Of a stretch of DNA of 64,000 nt, positions 26,556 to 35,367 are shown piece after piece. The position numbers were made by a program, and so were the translations under genes. The stretch is from positions 62,001 to 126,000 of the forward strand of contig NZ_MOAL01000002.1 of NCBI RefSeq assembly GCF_003731765.1. Reading direction: 5' to 3'. The notes under the pieces are model-generated. The model worked only from the letters and a program-made list of their open reading frames with translations, was not told the DNA's origin and ran no database searches. The first letter of the stretch is position 1. Each line of letters starts with the position of its first letter. The stretch comes from Pseudomonas chlororaphis (GTDB taxonomy: Bacteria; Pseudomonadota; Gammaproteobacteria; Pseudomonadales; Pseudomonadaceae).

Positions 26556-27955
26556 TGCCCATGGCCATGCCGATCGCGCTGATCTGCAGCCTGCTGTTCG
26601 GGGTGCTGGTCTGGTTGCTGCCGCCGCTCAAGGTGCTGGTGCTGATGGTCGGCATCATGGCGACGGTGACGATCATCCGGCGCCCGTTGCGTGGCTTGCT
26701 GCTGTTTGCGGTGATCGCCACCTTCCTGCCTTACTCCACCGTGCAGATCGGCTTGCGCACCACGGTGTCCGAGGCGCTGATCCTGCTGGTCTGGGGCAGC
26801 GTGCTGGCCCAGGGGCTGTTCTCCAACCTGACCCGTACCGGCAAATTGTTGCGCACCGAAAAACTCCTGCTGGCGCTGATGGCGTTCAGCGCATTCCCAT
26901 TCCTGATCGGCCAACTGACGGTCAATGCCGATGGCAATGGCCCGGTGAACTGGGTGCGCTGGCTGATGAACCTGTCGGTGCTATTCCTGGTGCCGCGCCT
27001 GCTGGACCAGGAAAAAGCCCGGGAGCAGATGGTCATCGGCCTGCTGCTCGGCACCCTGCTGCTGTTGTTGCTGTCGATCCCAGTGTTCCTCAAGAACGGC
27101 ACCGCCACCGCCATGACCCCAATCCTTGCCGGCCTTGGCTATGGCGGCATCGACGTACTGGGGGACAGCCTCAGCGCGCTGTCCACGCGCATGGGTTCGC
27201 CCTGGATGCACCCCAACGTCACCGGCGGCGCCATGGCCCTGACTTTGCCCCTGGCGTTCTGCTTTGGCCTGACCCGCAGCGGCTGGCCCCGGGCCCTGGG
27301 CCTGGCAGTGGCGGCATTGGGCGCGGTCGGGCTGTTGCTGTCCGGGTCCCGCGGGGCGCTGCTCAGCCTGCTGGTGGTGCTGGTGTGGATGGCCCGCAAC
27401 CGCATCCCCTACACCGGGCGCATGCTGATGGCCGGGTTCGCCCTGGGCACCTTGCTGCTGATGCTGTACCCGCCGCTGCAGGATCGCCTGGGGACCATGT
27501 TCTCCTCATCCGATGCCAGTACCAGCGTGCGTTTCGACGAGTACTCACACTTCCCCGCCGCCATGGCCATGTTCCCCTTCGGCATCGGTTTCAAGGTCGA
27601 CCCGCCCGTACCCGGCACCGGATTGTGGGGCATCTCCAACCTCTGGCTGAACTTCATCTATAAGCTCGGCGTGCCCGGCATGCTGCTGTTCGTCGCGGTG
27701 ATCTGGAGTTGGTGGCGAGAAACCCGCCTGCCGTTCAAACCCCTGACACTGACCCGAGACAACGCCATCTGGCTCGGCACCGGAGCCGGGGTCACGGCGG
27801 CGCTGATCAGCGGCGTGTTCGACCACTATTTCAGCTTCACCCAGGTATTGATCGCCCTGTTCTGGCTGCTGCTGGGCCTGAACCTGCACGAGGCCCAGCG
27901 CCTCAAGCGCAAAAGCGCCCCTACAGACTTATCTCCTTCAGGAAGCCGCCTATGA
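26555..27955 (+). CDS. pslJ: PslJ, O-antigen ligase/polymerase-like membrane protein
   Basis: Multi-spanning inner-membrane protein, 466 residues with roughly 10-12 hydrophobic helices. The Wzy_C/O-antigen-ligase region lies around residues 200-400 and includes LLSGSRGALLSLLVVLVWMARNR's SGSRGA core. It probably polymerises Psl repeat units. The start overlaps the pslI stop and the stop overlaps the next gene (ATGA), so the reading frames are all coupled. Confidence 0.87.
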   Translation: MPMAMPIALICSLLFGVLVWLLPPLKVLVLMVGIMATVTIIRRPLRGLLLFAVIATFLPYSTVQIGLRTTVSEALILLVWGSVLAQGLFSNLTRTGKLLRTEKLLLALMAFSAFPFLIGQLTVNADGNGPVNWVRWLMNLSVLFLVPRLLDQEKAREQMVIGLLLGTLLLLLLSIPVFLKNGTATAMTPILAGLGYGGIDVLGDSLSALSTRMGSPWMHPNVTGGAMALTLPLAFCFGLTRSGWPRALGLAVAALGAVGLLLSGSRGALLSLLVVLVWMARNRIPYTGRMLMAGFALGTLLLMLYPPLQDRLGTMFSSSDASTSVRFDEYSHFPAAMAMFPFGIGFKVDPPVPGTGLWGISNLWLNFIYKLGVPGMLLFVAVIWSWWRETRLPFKPLTLTRDNAIWLGTGAGVTAALISGVFDHYFSFTQVLIALFWLLLGLNLHEAQRLKRKSAPTDLSPSGSRL

Positions 27956-28773
27956 AACATCGCCTGATGCACTCGCTGAACCTGAGACAGGCCCTGCCTG
28001 AATACGCGCAAAAAATGGCCGTCAGCCTGGAAGAGCTCGAAGCGGCTTATGAGTGGATGCTGGAAAACAACGTGATTTTCGAGCAGCCCCTGAAGGGCAA
28101 TGTGCTGACGTTCATCAGCTACCTGAACATCGAAACCCGCATCGAGCCGCCTCTGCCCCGGCGTTTCTACGGGGTGTTGGCACGCGAACTCAAGGGCGCG
28201 CTGATTCCCCTGTACGGGATCAATTGGCCCACCCTCCGCGACCGCATGCTGCGGGTCTGGGAACAGGCCTACAACATCCTCATCTGCAAGATTCCCAGCC
28301 ACACCTTGCGCCTGCTGTGGTTGCGCATCGGCGGGGCGAAGATCGGCAAGGGCTCGTCGGTCTGGCGCAACACCGAGGTGCTGGGGGTCGACAGCCTGCG
28401 CATCGGTGCGGACAGCACCGTGGGCTGGCACTGCCAACTCGATGCCCGGGGCGGCCTGATCATCGGCGACCACGTCACCATCGCCTCTCATGTGCTGATC
28501 ATCGCCGGCGGCCACGACTTGCAGGCCCCTGAATTCTGGGCCGTCGGCGGGCCTATCTACATTCATGACTACGCCTGGATCGCCAGCCGGGCACTGCTGT
28601 CTTTCGGTGCCGACATCGGCGAAGGCGCCGTGGTCGGCGGCAACTGCGTGGTGAGCAAACCCATCCCGGCCTACGCCATCGTCGGAGGGCCGGATGCCGC
28701 GATCAAAGGCGAACGCTGCCGTAACCTGACCTACAAAGTGGGCGGCAAAGGCCTGTTCACTTTGTTTCACTGA
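27952..28773 (+). CDS. Hexapeptide-repeat O-acetyltransferase inside the psl operon
   Basis: 273 residues from the ATG at 27952, which overlaps the pslJ stop and has AGGAAG upstream. An N-terminal helical part of about 115 residues is followed by a left-handed beta-helix acyltransferase domain (imperfect hexapeptide repeats from about residue 125). The likely catalytic His lies in AGGHDL. This type (WcaF/maltose-acetyltransferase-like) uses acetyl-CoA to acetylate sugars. It is not part of the canonical P. aeruginosa psl operon as I know it, so this Psl is probably O-acetylated. Confidence 0.85.
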   Translation: MKHRLMHSLNLRQALPEYAQKMAVSLEELEAAYEWMLENNVIFEQPLKGNVLTFISYLNIETRIEPPLPRRFYGVLARELKGALIPLYGINWPTLRDRMLRVWEQAYNILICKIPSHTLRLLWLRIGGAKIGKGSSVWRNTEVLGVDSLRIGADSTVGWHCQLDARGGLIIGDHVTIASHVLIIAGGHDLQAPEFWAVGGPIYIHDYAWIASRALLSFGADIGEGAVVGGNCVVSKPIPAYAIVGGPDAAIKGERCRNLTYKVGGKGLFTLFH

Positions 28774-28781
28774 GCCGCGCC

Positions 28782-30197
28782 ATGTTCGGCTCGACGCTTT
28801 GGCTGACCCTGGCCACCCTGACCGGGCTGGCTGCCGGCTTCGCCCGGGAATGGCTGCTGGTGGCCTCCTGGGGGGCGGGTGGGCAAAGCGACGGCTTCCT
28901 GGTGGCGATGTTTCTACCGGAAGCCTTGCGCATGGCCCTGGCCGCCGGATTGCTCAGCGCCGCTGCGCTGCCGCTTTATCAGCAACGCAACAGCGCTGAG
29001 CAGCAGGCCTGGCTCAGCACCCTGGCGCCGTGGTTGCTGCTTTGCGGCCTGCTGCTCGCGGCGCTGCTGAGCGTCGGAGCCCCTCTGTGGGTGCGGCTGA
29101 TCGGGCCGGGGCTGGGCAGCGACGGCTATGCACTGGCCAGCAGCGGCCTGCACTGGCTGGCGTGGTGCGCCCCCGGGTTCCTCCTCCACGGCCTGTTCTG
29201 CGTGCCCTTGCAAGCCCGGGCGCGCTTCGTCCTCGCCGGCCTGGGCTCTTTGCTGTTCAACTTGCCGCCCGTGTTGTACCTGGCGCTGTACCGCCACGCC
29301 GCCAGCCCCGATGGCCTGGCGGCGGCCTGTGTACTGGGCAGCCTGCTGATGCCCAGTGTGCTGTTGCCCAGCTTGTACCGAGACGGCTGGCGCCCTTGGC
29401 GCTGGCAGCGGCTGCCGGGCGCTGGCCGGGAACTGCTGCAACGCATCGGCCCGCTGCTTAGCAGCAACCTGGCCAGCCAGGGCCTGGCCCTGCTGGAGCG
29501 CATGGCCGCGTCGCTGCTCGGCGAAGGCGCGGTGACCTGGATCAACCTGGCGCGCAAGTTGATCAACTTGCCGCTGATCGCCCTGATGAGCCTCAACCAG
29601 GTGCTGCTCGGGCTGATGAGCGGCAGCGCCGGCGAACAGCGCCTAGTCCTGCTGCGTAAAGGCTTGAGCAGCGCCACCTTGCTGACCGTTCCGGCGGTGG
29701 TCGGGTTGATCGGCGCCGCCGCGGCCCTGGTGCACCTGCTGCTGCCCAACCAGGCGGCCGACAGCCCGCTGCCGGAACTGCTCGCCTGGTTCTCGGTGCC
29801 ACTGATGTTCGGGGCCTGGAACGCCCTGTTGGCGCGCTATGCCTACGCTGCCGGCGACACGCGCCTGCCCCTCAACTGCGAGCTGCTGGGCAGCCTGCTC
29901 AACGCTGTACTGCTGGGGCTGCTGCCATACTTTTTCGGCTTGATCGGCATTGCCCTGGCAGCCATCGGCGGCGTGATCCTGACCGGGCTGCTGCTGCTAC
30001 GTCGCCAGCAACTGCTGGGCCTGGTGCCCTGGCGCAGTCATTGGCTGATCGGTGCCGGCGGCATGCTGCTGGCAGCACTGCTGTTGCATCCACTGCAATC
30101 GATTGCCTGGCAACTGGGGCTGAGCACCGCTGTGGGGCTCCTGCTGTTGCTGGTTCTTGCCGCCTGGTTACGACCCTGGCGCGCCCCTGCGTCCTGA
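28782..30197 (+). CDS. pslK: PslK, MviN/Wzx-like lipid-linked repeat-unit flippase
   Basis: Multi-spanning membrane protein of the MOP exporter superfamily, 471 residues, with about 12-14 hydrophobic helices along the whole chain. The start MFGSTLWLTLATLTGLAAGFAREWLLV and the early FLPEALR motif resemble MurJ/MviN proteins. It would turn lipid-linked Psl units to the periplasmic side. It starts eight bases after the acetyltransferase stop. Confidence 0.87.
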   Translation: MFGSTLWLTLATLTGLAAGFAREWLLVASWGAGGQSDGFLVAMFLPEALRMALAAGLLSAAALPLYQQRNSAEQQAWLSTLAPWLLLCGLLLAALLSVGAPLWVRLIGPGLGSDGYALASSGLHWLAWCAPGFLLHGLFCVPLQARARFVLAGLGSLLFNLPPVLYLALYRHAASPDGLAAACVLGSLLMPSVLLPSLYRDGWRPWRWQRLPGAGRELLQRIGPLLSSNLASQGLALLERMAASLLGEGAVTWINLARKLINLPLIALMSLNQVLLGLMSGSAGEQRLVLLRKGLSSATLLTVPAVVGLIGAAAALVHLLLPNQAADSPLPELLAWFSVPLMFGAWNALLARYAYAAGDTRLPLNCELLGSLLNAVLLGLLPYFFGLIGIALAAIGGVILTGLLLLRRQQLLGLVPWRSHWLIGAGGMLLAALLLHPLQSIAWQLGLSTAVGLLLLLVLAAWLRPWRAPAS

Positions 30198-30213
30198 AGC
30201 TGGAGGGTGAATG

Positions 30214-31140
30214 ATGTCGACACTCAAAGTGGCCGTTGTGATTCCGACCTACAACGGCCGGAACGACCTGGCGCGCCTGCTGGACTCCCTGGAACGGCAG
30301 AGCGCACCCTTCGATACGCTGATCGTCGATTCCAGCTCCAGCGACGGCACCTGGGAGCTGGCCCAAGAACGCTGTGCCAACGTGCTGCGCATCGACAGCA
30401 AGGACTTCAACCACGGCGGCACCCGGCAACTGATGGTGCAGCGTCACCCCGACTATGACGTCTATGTGTTCATGACCCAGGACGCCTACCTGGCCGATTC
30501 GCAAGGGATCGCTGCGATCGTACGACCCTTTGCCGATGCCCGGGTAGGCGCAGTCTGTGGCCGGCAATTGCCCCACCTCAATGCCACGCCGCTGGCTGAA
30601 CATGCACGGCGCTTCAATTACCCCGCCGAGTCCCAGGTCAAAAGCCTGGAGGATGCGCCGACCCTGGGCATCAAGACGGCCTTCATGTCCAACTCCTTCG
30701 CCGCCTACCGGCGTGAAGCGCTGATGCAGGTCGGTGGTTTCCCCGTGCACGTGATCCTCTCCGAGGACATGTACGTCACCGCCAAAATGCTCATCGCCGG
30801 CTGGAAAATCGCTTATGAAGGGCAGGCCTGCGCCCACCACTCCCACAACTATTCGCTGAAGGAAGAATTCCGCCGCTACTTCGACATTGGCGTGTTCCAT
30901 GGCCGCGAACCCTGGATCCGCCAGACCTTCGGCGGCGCCGGCGGCGAAGGCCTGCGCTACGTCAAATCGGAGCTGGCGTTTCTCGGCCCCGGGCGCGTGC
31001 TGCAATGGCCCGGCTCGCTGCTGCGCAACGCGGTGAAACTGGTCGCCTACAAACTCAGCCAACAAGAGCGATTCTTGCCGCTGGGCCTGAAAAAGAACCT
31101 GGGAATGTACCGGCGTTACTGGGACAGCCCTTACGCTTAA
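30214..31140 (+). CDS. GT2 glycosyltransferase, probable rhamnosyltransferase (displaced PslC candidate)
   Basis: 308 residues from the second of two adjacent ATGs; GGAGG lies seven bases before it and only four before the first (30211). GT-A fold: VAVVIPTYNGRNDLARLLDSL at the N-terminus, the FNHGGTRQ segment typical of rhamnosyltransferases, MTQDAYL as the metal-binding acidic motif, and SEDMYVTAKMLIAGWK. Psl contains L-rhamnose, and PslC is the only GT2 enzyme of the P. aeruginosa operon (about 303 residues). This gene is therefore the natural PslC candidate although it stands last rather than third. Orthology is inferred, not shown. Confidence 0.8.
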   Translation: MSTLKVAVVIPTYNGRNDLARLLDSLERQSAPFDTLIVDSSSSDGTWELAQERCANVLRIDSKDFNHGGTRQLMVQRHPDYDVYVFMTQDAYLADSQGIAAIVRPFADARVGAVCGRQLPHLNATPLAEHARRFNYPAESQVKSLEDAPTLGIKTAFMSNSFAAYRREALMQVGGFPVHVILSEDMYVTAKMLIAGWKIAYEGQACAHHSHNYSLKEEFRRYFDIGVFHGREPWIRQTFGGAGGEGLRYVKSELAFLGPGRVLQWPGSLLRNAVKLVAYKLSQQERFLPLGLKKNLGMYRRYWDSPYA

Positions 31141-31267
31141 GGCATGCCCGACAGCATGAAGTGACTTGTCTGACAGCATATTGAGAATCGCCTGAATTGA
31201 CCCCCTTCAGGCAATCGGTGAAGGTTTATCGCAGGCGCAAATGCCTCACACAAGGAAGTGCACCGCG

Positions 31268-31519
31268 ATGAACGACAAGAATATTTATGCTGGATCCCAC
31301 CCGGTCAATCGCCTGGAAAACCAGGCCTGGCTGGCCAACCACTCCGCACAGCAACTCGATCGGCATCCGGCTCCCGAACGCCGTCAGCGCCCTGCGCGGC
31401 ACCGGCAGTTGCTCAAGCGGCTCGCCTGGCTCGGTGCCTCGACCACGGTCATGCTGGCCTTGGTGACCTGGGGTTTCCACAGCCGTTTCGGGTTGTTGCT
31501 CCTGCTTCTGCTGCGCTGA
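31268..31519 (+). CDS. Small single-pass membrane protein, unknown function
   Basis: 83 residues from the ATG at 31268, with AAGGAAG nine bases upstream; an in-frame ATG nine codons earlier lacks a site. A basic, His/Arg-rich N-terminal half is followed by one or two membrane segments (about residues 50-82, ending LLLLLLR). No family recognised. It lies 127 bases after the GT2 gene, in the same direction, and ends before a GC hairpin. It could be the last member of the psl transcript or have its own promoter. Confidence 0.55.
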   Translation: MNDKNIYAGSHPVNRLENQAWLANHSAQQLDRHPAPERRQRPARHRQLLKRLAWLGASTTVMLALVTWGFHSRFGLLLLLLLR

Positions 31520-31533
31520 CCGCCAGGGACTCA

Positions 31534-31557
31534 AGCCCGGTCATTGCCGACCGGGCT
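31534..31557. terminator. GC-rich hairpin between the small membrane gene and moeA
   Basis: AGCCCGGT (31534-31541) pairs perfectly with ACCGGGCT (31550-31557) across an 8-base loop between converging genes. No T-run follows, so it is a weak or factor-assisted terminator at best. Confidence 0.4.
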
Positions 31558-31569
31558 CGCTCCGCAGGG

Positions 31570-32796
31570 TCAACCCAGGACTTCACTCAGCGGAATGAAG
31601 TTGACCGAGTCGCCTTCGGCCAGGGTCTGGCCTTCCAGAACTTCCACCAAGCCTTCGGCCCAGGCTGCGCTACGCAGGACGCCGGAGCTCTGATTGCGGT
31701 AGATGATTGCTCGCCCATTCTCAAGTCGCCCGCGCAGGTACTCGCGGCGATTGCCCGGCTTGCCCCAGGTAAACCCCGCCGGAACCGGAAACTGCAACGG
31801 CCGCACGTCCTGCACGCCCTGACGGCGCAACAGGTAAGGTCGTGCCAGCAGCGCGAAGGTCACCAGTGTCGATGCCGGGTTGCCCGGCAAGCCGATCACC
31901 GGCACCCCACGGAAATGGCCAAAGGTCAGGGGCTTTCCGGGTTTGATGGCCAGCTTCCACAGGGCGATCTCGCCCTCTTCACGCAGGGCAATCCCCAAGA
32001 AGTCCGCCTCGCCCACTGAAACGCCGCCGGTGGACAGAATCAGGTCGACATCCCCCAATTCCGCCAGGCGCTGGCGGGTGGTGGCCAGGTCATCGGGCAG
32101 AATCCCGGCATCCCGAACTTCGCAGCCCAGGCGCTGTAGCCAACTGCACAGCAGGACCCGGTTGCTGTTGTAGATCTGCCCCGGCCCCAACGGCTGCCCG
32201 GGCTCCACCAGTTCGTCGCCGGTGGACAACACCGCCACCCGCACCCGCCGAACCACCTCCAGCTCGGCACACCCCAGGGAAGCGGCCAACCCTTGTTCGA
32301 TCGGCCCCAACTGCGTGCCGGCCTGCAGCACACATTCACCGAAGGTGGTTTCCTGACCCTGGGGACGGATGTTCTGGCCGATGCTCAAGGCCTCGGTGAA
32401 CACCACGCGCTCGTCAGCCTGGACCTGGGCATTTTCCTGCATCTCAACGCAGTCGGCGCCTTCAGGCACCGGTGCCCCGGTGAAGATCCGGGCACAGGTG
32501 CCGGGGGTCAGCGGCTGGGGCGCCTGGCCGGCAAAAATCCGTTGGCTGACCGGCAAGGGCTGGCCTTGCCAATCCGCCACGCGCAAGGCGTAACCGTCCA
32601 TGGCACTGTTGGGCCAAGGCGGCAGGTCGAGGGTCGAGATCAGGTCTGAGGCCAGCACCCGCCCCTGGGTATCGGCCAGCGGCAAACGCTCGCGCTCAAC
32701 GATCGGAGCGGCCTCGGCCAGCGCCAGCAGACGTTCCAAGGCGTCTTCAACCGGCATCAAGGCACCGCCCTTGCCCGGCTTACCCACGGGATTCAC
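31570..32796 (-). CDS. moeA: MoeA, molybdopterin molybdenumtransferase
   Basis: Inserts molybdate into adenylylated molybdopterin, the last common step of molybdenum cofactor synthesis. 408 residues with the MoeA layout: an N-terminal domain rich in PLADTQGRVLASDL, the linked beta domain, the MogA-like domain with LSTGGVSVGEADF, and a C-terminal barrel. The frame can start at the GTG at 32796, overlapping moaB, or at the ATG at 32757 (MPVEDALERL). Neither has a strong ribosome site. I give the longer form because the overlap suggests coupling. Confidence 0.9.
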   Translation of the reverse strand: MNPVGKPGKGGALMPVEDALERLLALAEAAPIVERERLPLADTQGRVLASDLISTLDLPPWPNSAMDGYALRVADWQGQPLPVSQRIFAGQAPQPLTPGTCARIFTGAPVPEGADCVEMQENAQVQADERVVFTEALSIGQNIRPQGQETTFGECVLQAGTQLGPIEQGLAASLGCAELEVVRRVRVAVLSTGDELVEPGQPLGPGQIYNSNRVLLCSWLQRLGCEVRDAGILPDDLATTRQRLAELGDVDLILSTGGVSVGEADFLGIALREEGEIALWKLAIKPGKPLTFGHFRGVPVIGLPGNPASTLVTFALLARPYLLRRQGVQDVRPLQFPVPAGFTWGKPGNRREYLRGRLENGRAIIYRNQSSGVLRSAAWAEGLVEVLEGQTLAEGDSVNFIPLSEVLG

Positions 32797-33319
32797 AAGG
32801 AGCGGCCTGCTTCAGATGAGGCACGAAATTGCAGGGGCGGTGGCGTGAGTCCAACTGCTCGGCAAGGATCCCGTCCCAGCCGGTACGCACCGCATTGGTG
32901 GAGCCAGGCAGGCAGCACACCAGGGTGCCATTGGCCAGCCCGGCCAGCGCCCGTGACTGCACGGTGGACGTGCCAATATCGGCCACGGATATCTGCCGGA
33001 ACAGCTCACCAAAACCATCGACTTGCTTGTCCAACAGGCAACTGACCGCCTCGGGGGTGCTGTCGCGGCCGGTGAAGCCGGTGCCACCGGTAATCAGCAC
33101 CACTTGCACCACGTCTTCGGCGATCCAGTGGGCCACCTGGGCACGGATTCTATATAGATCGTCCTTGAGCAAGACCCGAGCCGCCAGGTTGTGGCCGGCG
33201 GCGCCCAGCCGGTCGACAAAGACCTGCCCGGAGGTGTCGGTTTCAAGGGTGCGGGTATCGCTGACAGTCAACACCGCGATGTTCAGCGGCACGAAAGGTA
33301 CATCAGCCTTGGCTTTCAT
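32780..33319 (-). CDS. moaB: MoaB, molybdopterin adenylyltransferase-type protein
   Basis: 179 residues from the ATG at 33319. The MoaB/Mog fold is clear: [19 protein letters not shown] near the start and the molybdopterin-binding loop [14 protein letters not shown] in the middle. It activates molybdopterin with AMP before MoeA acts. The open frame runs 86 codons further upstream, across mobA, but that part is an antisense shadow. The stop lies inside the beginning of moeA, so the two form an operon divergent from mobA. Confidence 0.9.
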   Translation of the reverse strand: MKAKADVPFVPLNIAVLTVSDTRTLETDTSGQVFVDRLGAAGHNLAARVLLKDDLYRIRAQVAHWIAEDVVQVVLITGGTGFTGRDSTPEAVSCLLDKQVDGFGELFRQISVADIGTSTVQSRALAGLANGTLVCCLPGSTNAVRTGWDGILAEQLDSRHRPCNFVPHLKQAAPCESRG

Positions 33320-33398
33320 CGGCTCGTTCCAGTTGTCGGAGAAACAGCCCGGTGTTATATCACAGCGCTCTGTTTCACCGCCCCTCTGGAGACCCGCC

Positions 33399-34001
33399 AT
33401 GACCCTGATCGCGCCGCTGCCCCCTTGCTCCGTCCTGCTGCTGGCGGGAGGTCGGGGCCAGCGCATGGGCGGCCGGGACAAGGGGCTGGTGGAGTGGCAA
33501 GGGCAGCCACTGATTGCCCACTTGCAGCGCCTGACCCGGGGCGTAAGCGATGACCTGATCATCTCCTGCAACCGCAATAAAGAGATCTACGCGCCGTACG
33601 CCGACCAGTTGGTGCATGACGACAGCGACGATTTTCCCGGGCCGTTGGCCGGTATCCGCGCCGGCTTGCGCGCGGCCCGCCACCCGTTCCTGCTGGTGCT
33701 GCCCTGCGACGTACCGCAAATCGATGCCACGCTGATCCAGGCCATGCGCCACAGCGCCAGCCAGCAGCCGGAGCAGCCATTGATGGTGCGTCACGGCGAG
33801 CACTGGGAACCCTTGCTCTGTGTTATTCCCACCGTGCTGCTGCCCGCATTCGAGAACGCCTGGCAGGCCGGCGAACGCAGCCCCGGGCGGGTCATGCGCC
33901 ACTTGCAGGCCCAAGCCCTGCAATGTCCGGAAAATGACCCAAGATTAGCTAATCTGAATACACCGGAGCTGCTTCTTCAACCGTACAACGTGGCAGAATG
34001 A
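33399..34001 (+). CDS. mobA: MobA, molybdenum cofactor guanylyltransferase
   Basis: Couples GMP to molybdopterin to give the guanine dinucleotide cofactor used by DMSO-reductase-type enzymes. 200 residues from the ATG at 33399, with TGGAGA upstream. The nucleotidyltransferase motif [21 protein letters not shown] is at residues 12-32, followed by FPGPLAGI and LPCDVPQID with the metal-binding aspartate. Divergent from moaB-moeA with about 80 bases between the starts. Confidence 0.92.
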   Translation: MTLIAPLPPCSVLLLAGGRGQRMGGRDKGLVEWQGQPLIAHLQRLTRGVSDDLIISCNRNKEIYAPYADQLVHDDSDDFPGPLAGIRAGLRAARHPFLLVLPCDVPQIDATLIQAMRHSASQQPEQPLMVRHGEHWEPLLCVIPTVLLPAFENAWQAGERSPGRVMRHLQAQALQCPENDPRLANLNTPELLLQPYNVAE

Positions 34002-34012
34002 CCGCGGTCAAG

Positions 34013-34039
34013 GAACTTGCAGACAGGCTATACGTCTGA
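34013..34039 (+). promoter_or_regulatory. AlgU (sigma-22/sigma-E) promoter of the lipoprotein gene
   Basis: GAACTT (34013-34018), a 16-base spacer, and TCTGA (34035-34039) match the AlgU consensus GAACTT-N16/17-TCTGA exactly. Transcription would start near 34046, about 32 bases before the ATG of the lipoprotein gene. Confidence 0.88.
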
Positions 34040-34077
34040 AGATCAGCATTTAAAAGTACTCATTTCGGAGACACACC

Positions 34078-34299
34078 ATGACTCAACGGACCCTCGCCAC
34101 GCTGATGCTTGCATTGGGCCTCGGCACACTCGCCGGCTGCGCCTCGCCGACAGTGATCACCTTGAATGACGGCCGTGAAATCCAGGCCGTGGACACCCCT
34201 CAATACGATAAGGATTCCGGCTTCTACGAGTTCGAACAGTTGGACGGCAAGCAAACCCGGATCAACAAGGATCAGGTGCGTACCGTCAAAGAGCTGTAA
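34078..34299 (+). CDS. YgdI/YgdR-like small lipoprotein
   Basis: 73 residues. The signal peptide ends in the lipobox LAGC with Cys21 as the lipidation site. The mature part of about 50 residues forms an SH3-like YgdI/YgdR domain (TVITLNDGREIQAVDTPQYD, then INKDQVRTVKEL). Serine after the lipid Cys (CASP) does not indicate inner-membrane retention, so outer membrane is likely. Role unknown in the family. Its promoter makes it a member of the envelope-stress regulon, and a terminator follows. Confidence 0.88.
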   Translation: MTQRTLATLMLALGLGTLAGCASPTVITLNDGREIQAVDTPQYDKDSGFYEFEQLDGKQTRINKDQVRTVKEL

Positions 34300-34325
34300 G
34301 CCTCAAGACGCTGCCCCTGAAATGA

Positions 34326-34352
34326 ATAAAGCCCGACTCGTTCGGGCTTTAT
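34326..34352. terminator. Terminator between lipoprotein gene and pseudouridine synthase gene
   Basis: Perfect 11-bp stem, ATAAAGCCCGA (34326-34336) with TCGGGCTTTAT (34342-34352), and a CTCGT loop. The AAA/TTT ends make it usable in both directions between converging genes. Confidence 0.85.
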
Positions 34353-34375
34353 CGTTGTTGCGCTAAGAAAACACT

Positions 34376-35266
34376 TCACCACTGCAAGGTGATGCGGCTG
34401 TCGAATGATCGCTCCTGGCCAGTGACCGGGTCGATAAACCGCAGCCCTTGGGCCAGTAACTTCAGGGGGTTGGCGTAATCATCGGCCGCATCCGGCAAGA
34501 CCTCAGGGTAGAACGGGTCATTGCAGATACCCGCCCCCAAGGCACTCATGTGCACCCGCAACTGGTGCTTCTTACCGGTCACCGGGTACAGACCATAACG
34601 CCAGAGCTCACCGTTCTGTTCCCGAACCTCAATGGCGGTTTCGGTATTGCTCGGTCCCTCCCCCTCTTGCATGCGAAAAAACGGCTGCCCATCCACCAGG
34701 CGGCTTTTATGCACCCTGGGAAACGCCAACTCAGGCAGCGCCGGGGCAATCGCCTCGTAATGCTTTTCGATCTGCCGCGTGGGAAACAGTGCCTGGTAGG
34801 CCGAGCGCGTCTCGGGGTTGGCGGAAAACAGCACCAGCCCCGCCGTGTGCCGGTCGATCCGGTGCAACGGCACCAGATGGGGGTTGTCCAGGCGCCGGAT
34901 CAAACGGCGCAGCAAGGTTTGCTCAACGTACTCGCCTGCCGGCGTGACCGGCAGAAAATGCGGTTTGTCCGCCACCACCAGATGCTCGTCGGCGTACAGG
35001 ATCGACTCCTGCACCGGAATGACCTTTTCGTCGGGCACTTCGCGAAAATAATGAATCCGCAGGCCTTCACGGTAAGCCAGGTCGATGGCGATGGGCTGCC
35101 CCTGCCCGTCCAGCACCCGGCCACGGGCGATACGGTCCAGCCAGTGTTCACGGCTGATGGCCTTGAAGTGGTCACACAGGCAATCAAGCACCGTCAACCA
35201 GGAGCCGGGCGGCAGGTAAAGGGTGCTGGCTTGGTGCTGTGCGGCAGAAAAGGATGCGGTGGACAT
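34376..35266 (-). CDS. RluA-family pseudouridine synthase
   Basis: 296 residues from the ATG at 35266 (MSTASFSAAQ). The catalytic motif HRIDRHTAGL carries the invariant aspartate. GKKHQLRVHMSALGAGICNDPFY is the conserved C-terminal segment. Residues of about 30-70 resemble a short S4-like region. It converts uridine to pseudouridine in rRNA or tRNA; the target base cannot be read from the sequence. Confidence 0.88.
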   Translation of the reverse strand: MSTASFSAAQHQASTLYLPPGSWLTVLDCLCDHFKAISREHWLDRIARGRVLDGQGQPIAIDLAYREGLRIHYFREVPDEKVIPVQESILYADEHLVVADKPHFLPVTPAGEYVEQTLLRRLIRRLDNPHLVPLHRIDRHTAGLVLFSANPETRSAYQALFPTRQIEKHYEAIAPALPELAFPRVHKSRLVDGQPFFRMQEGEGPSNTETAIEVREQNGELWRYGLYPVTGKKHQLRVHMSALGAGICNDPFYPEVLPDAADDYANPLKLLAQGLRFIDPVTGQERSFDSRITLQW

Positions 35267-35367
35267 ACAAACGCTCAAGCGATCAAGGCAAGGCGGCATT
35301 ATCCAGCAAGGGATGCGGGGAGCCTAGGGGAGTTTCCCCGAACCCGGCACCTGACCCATAACCGAGC

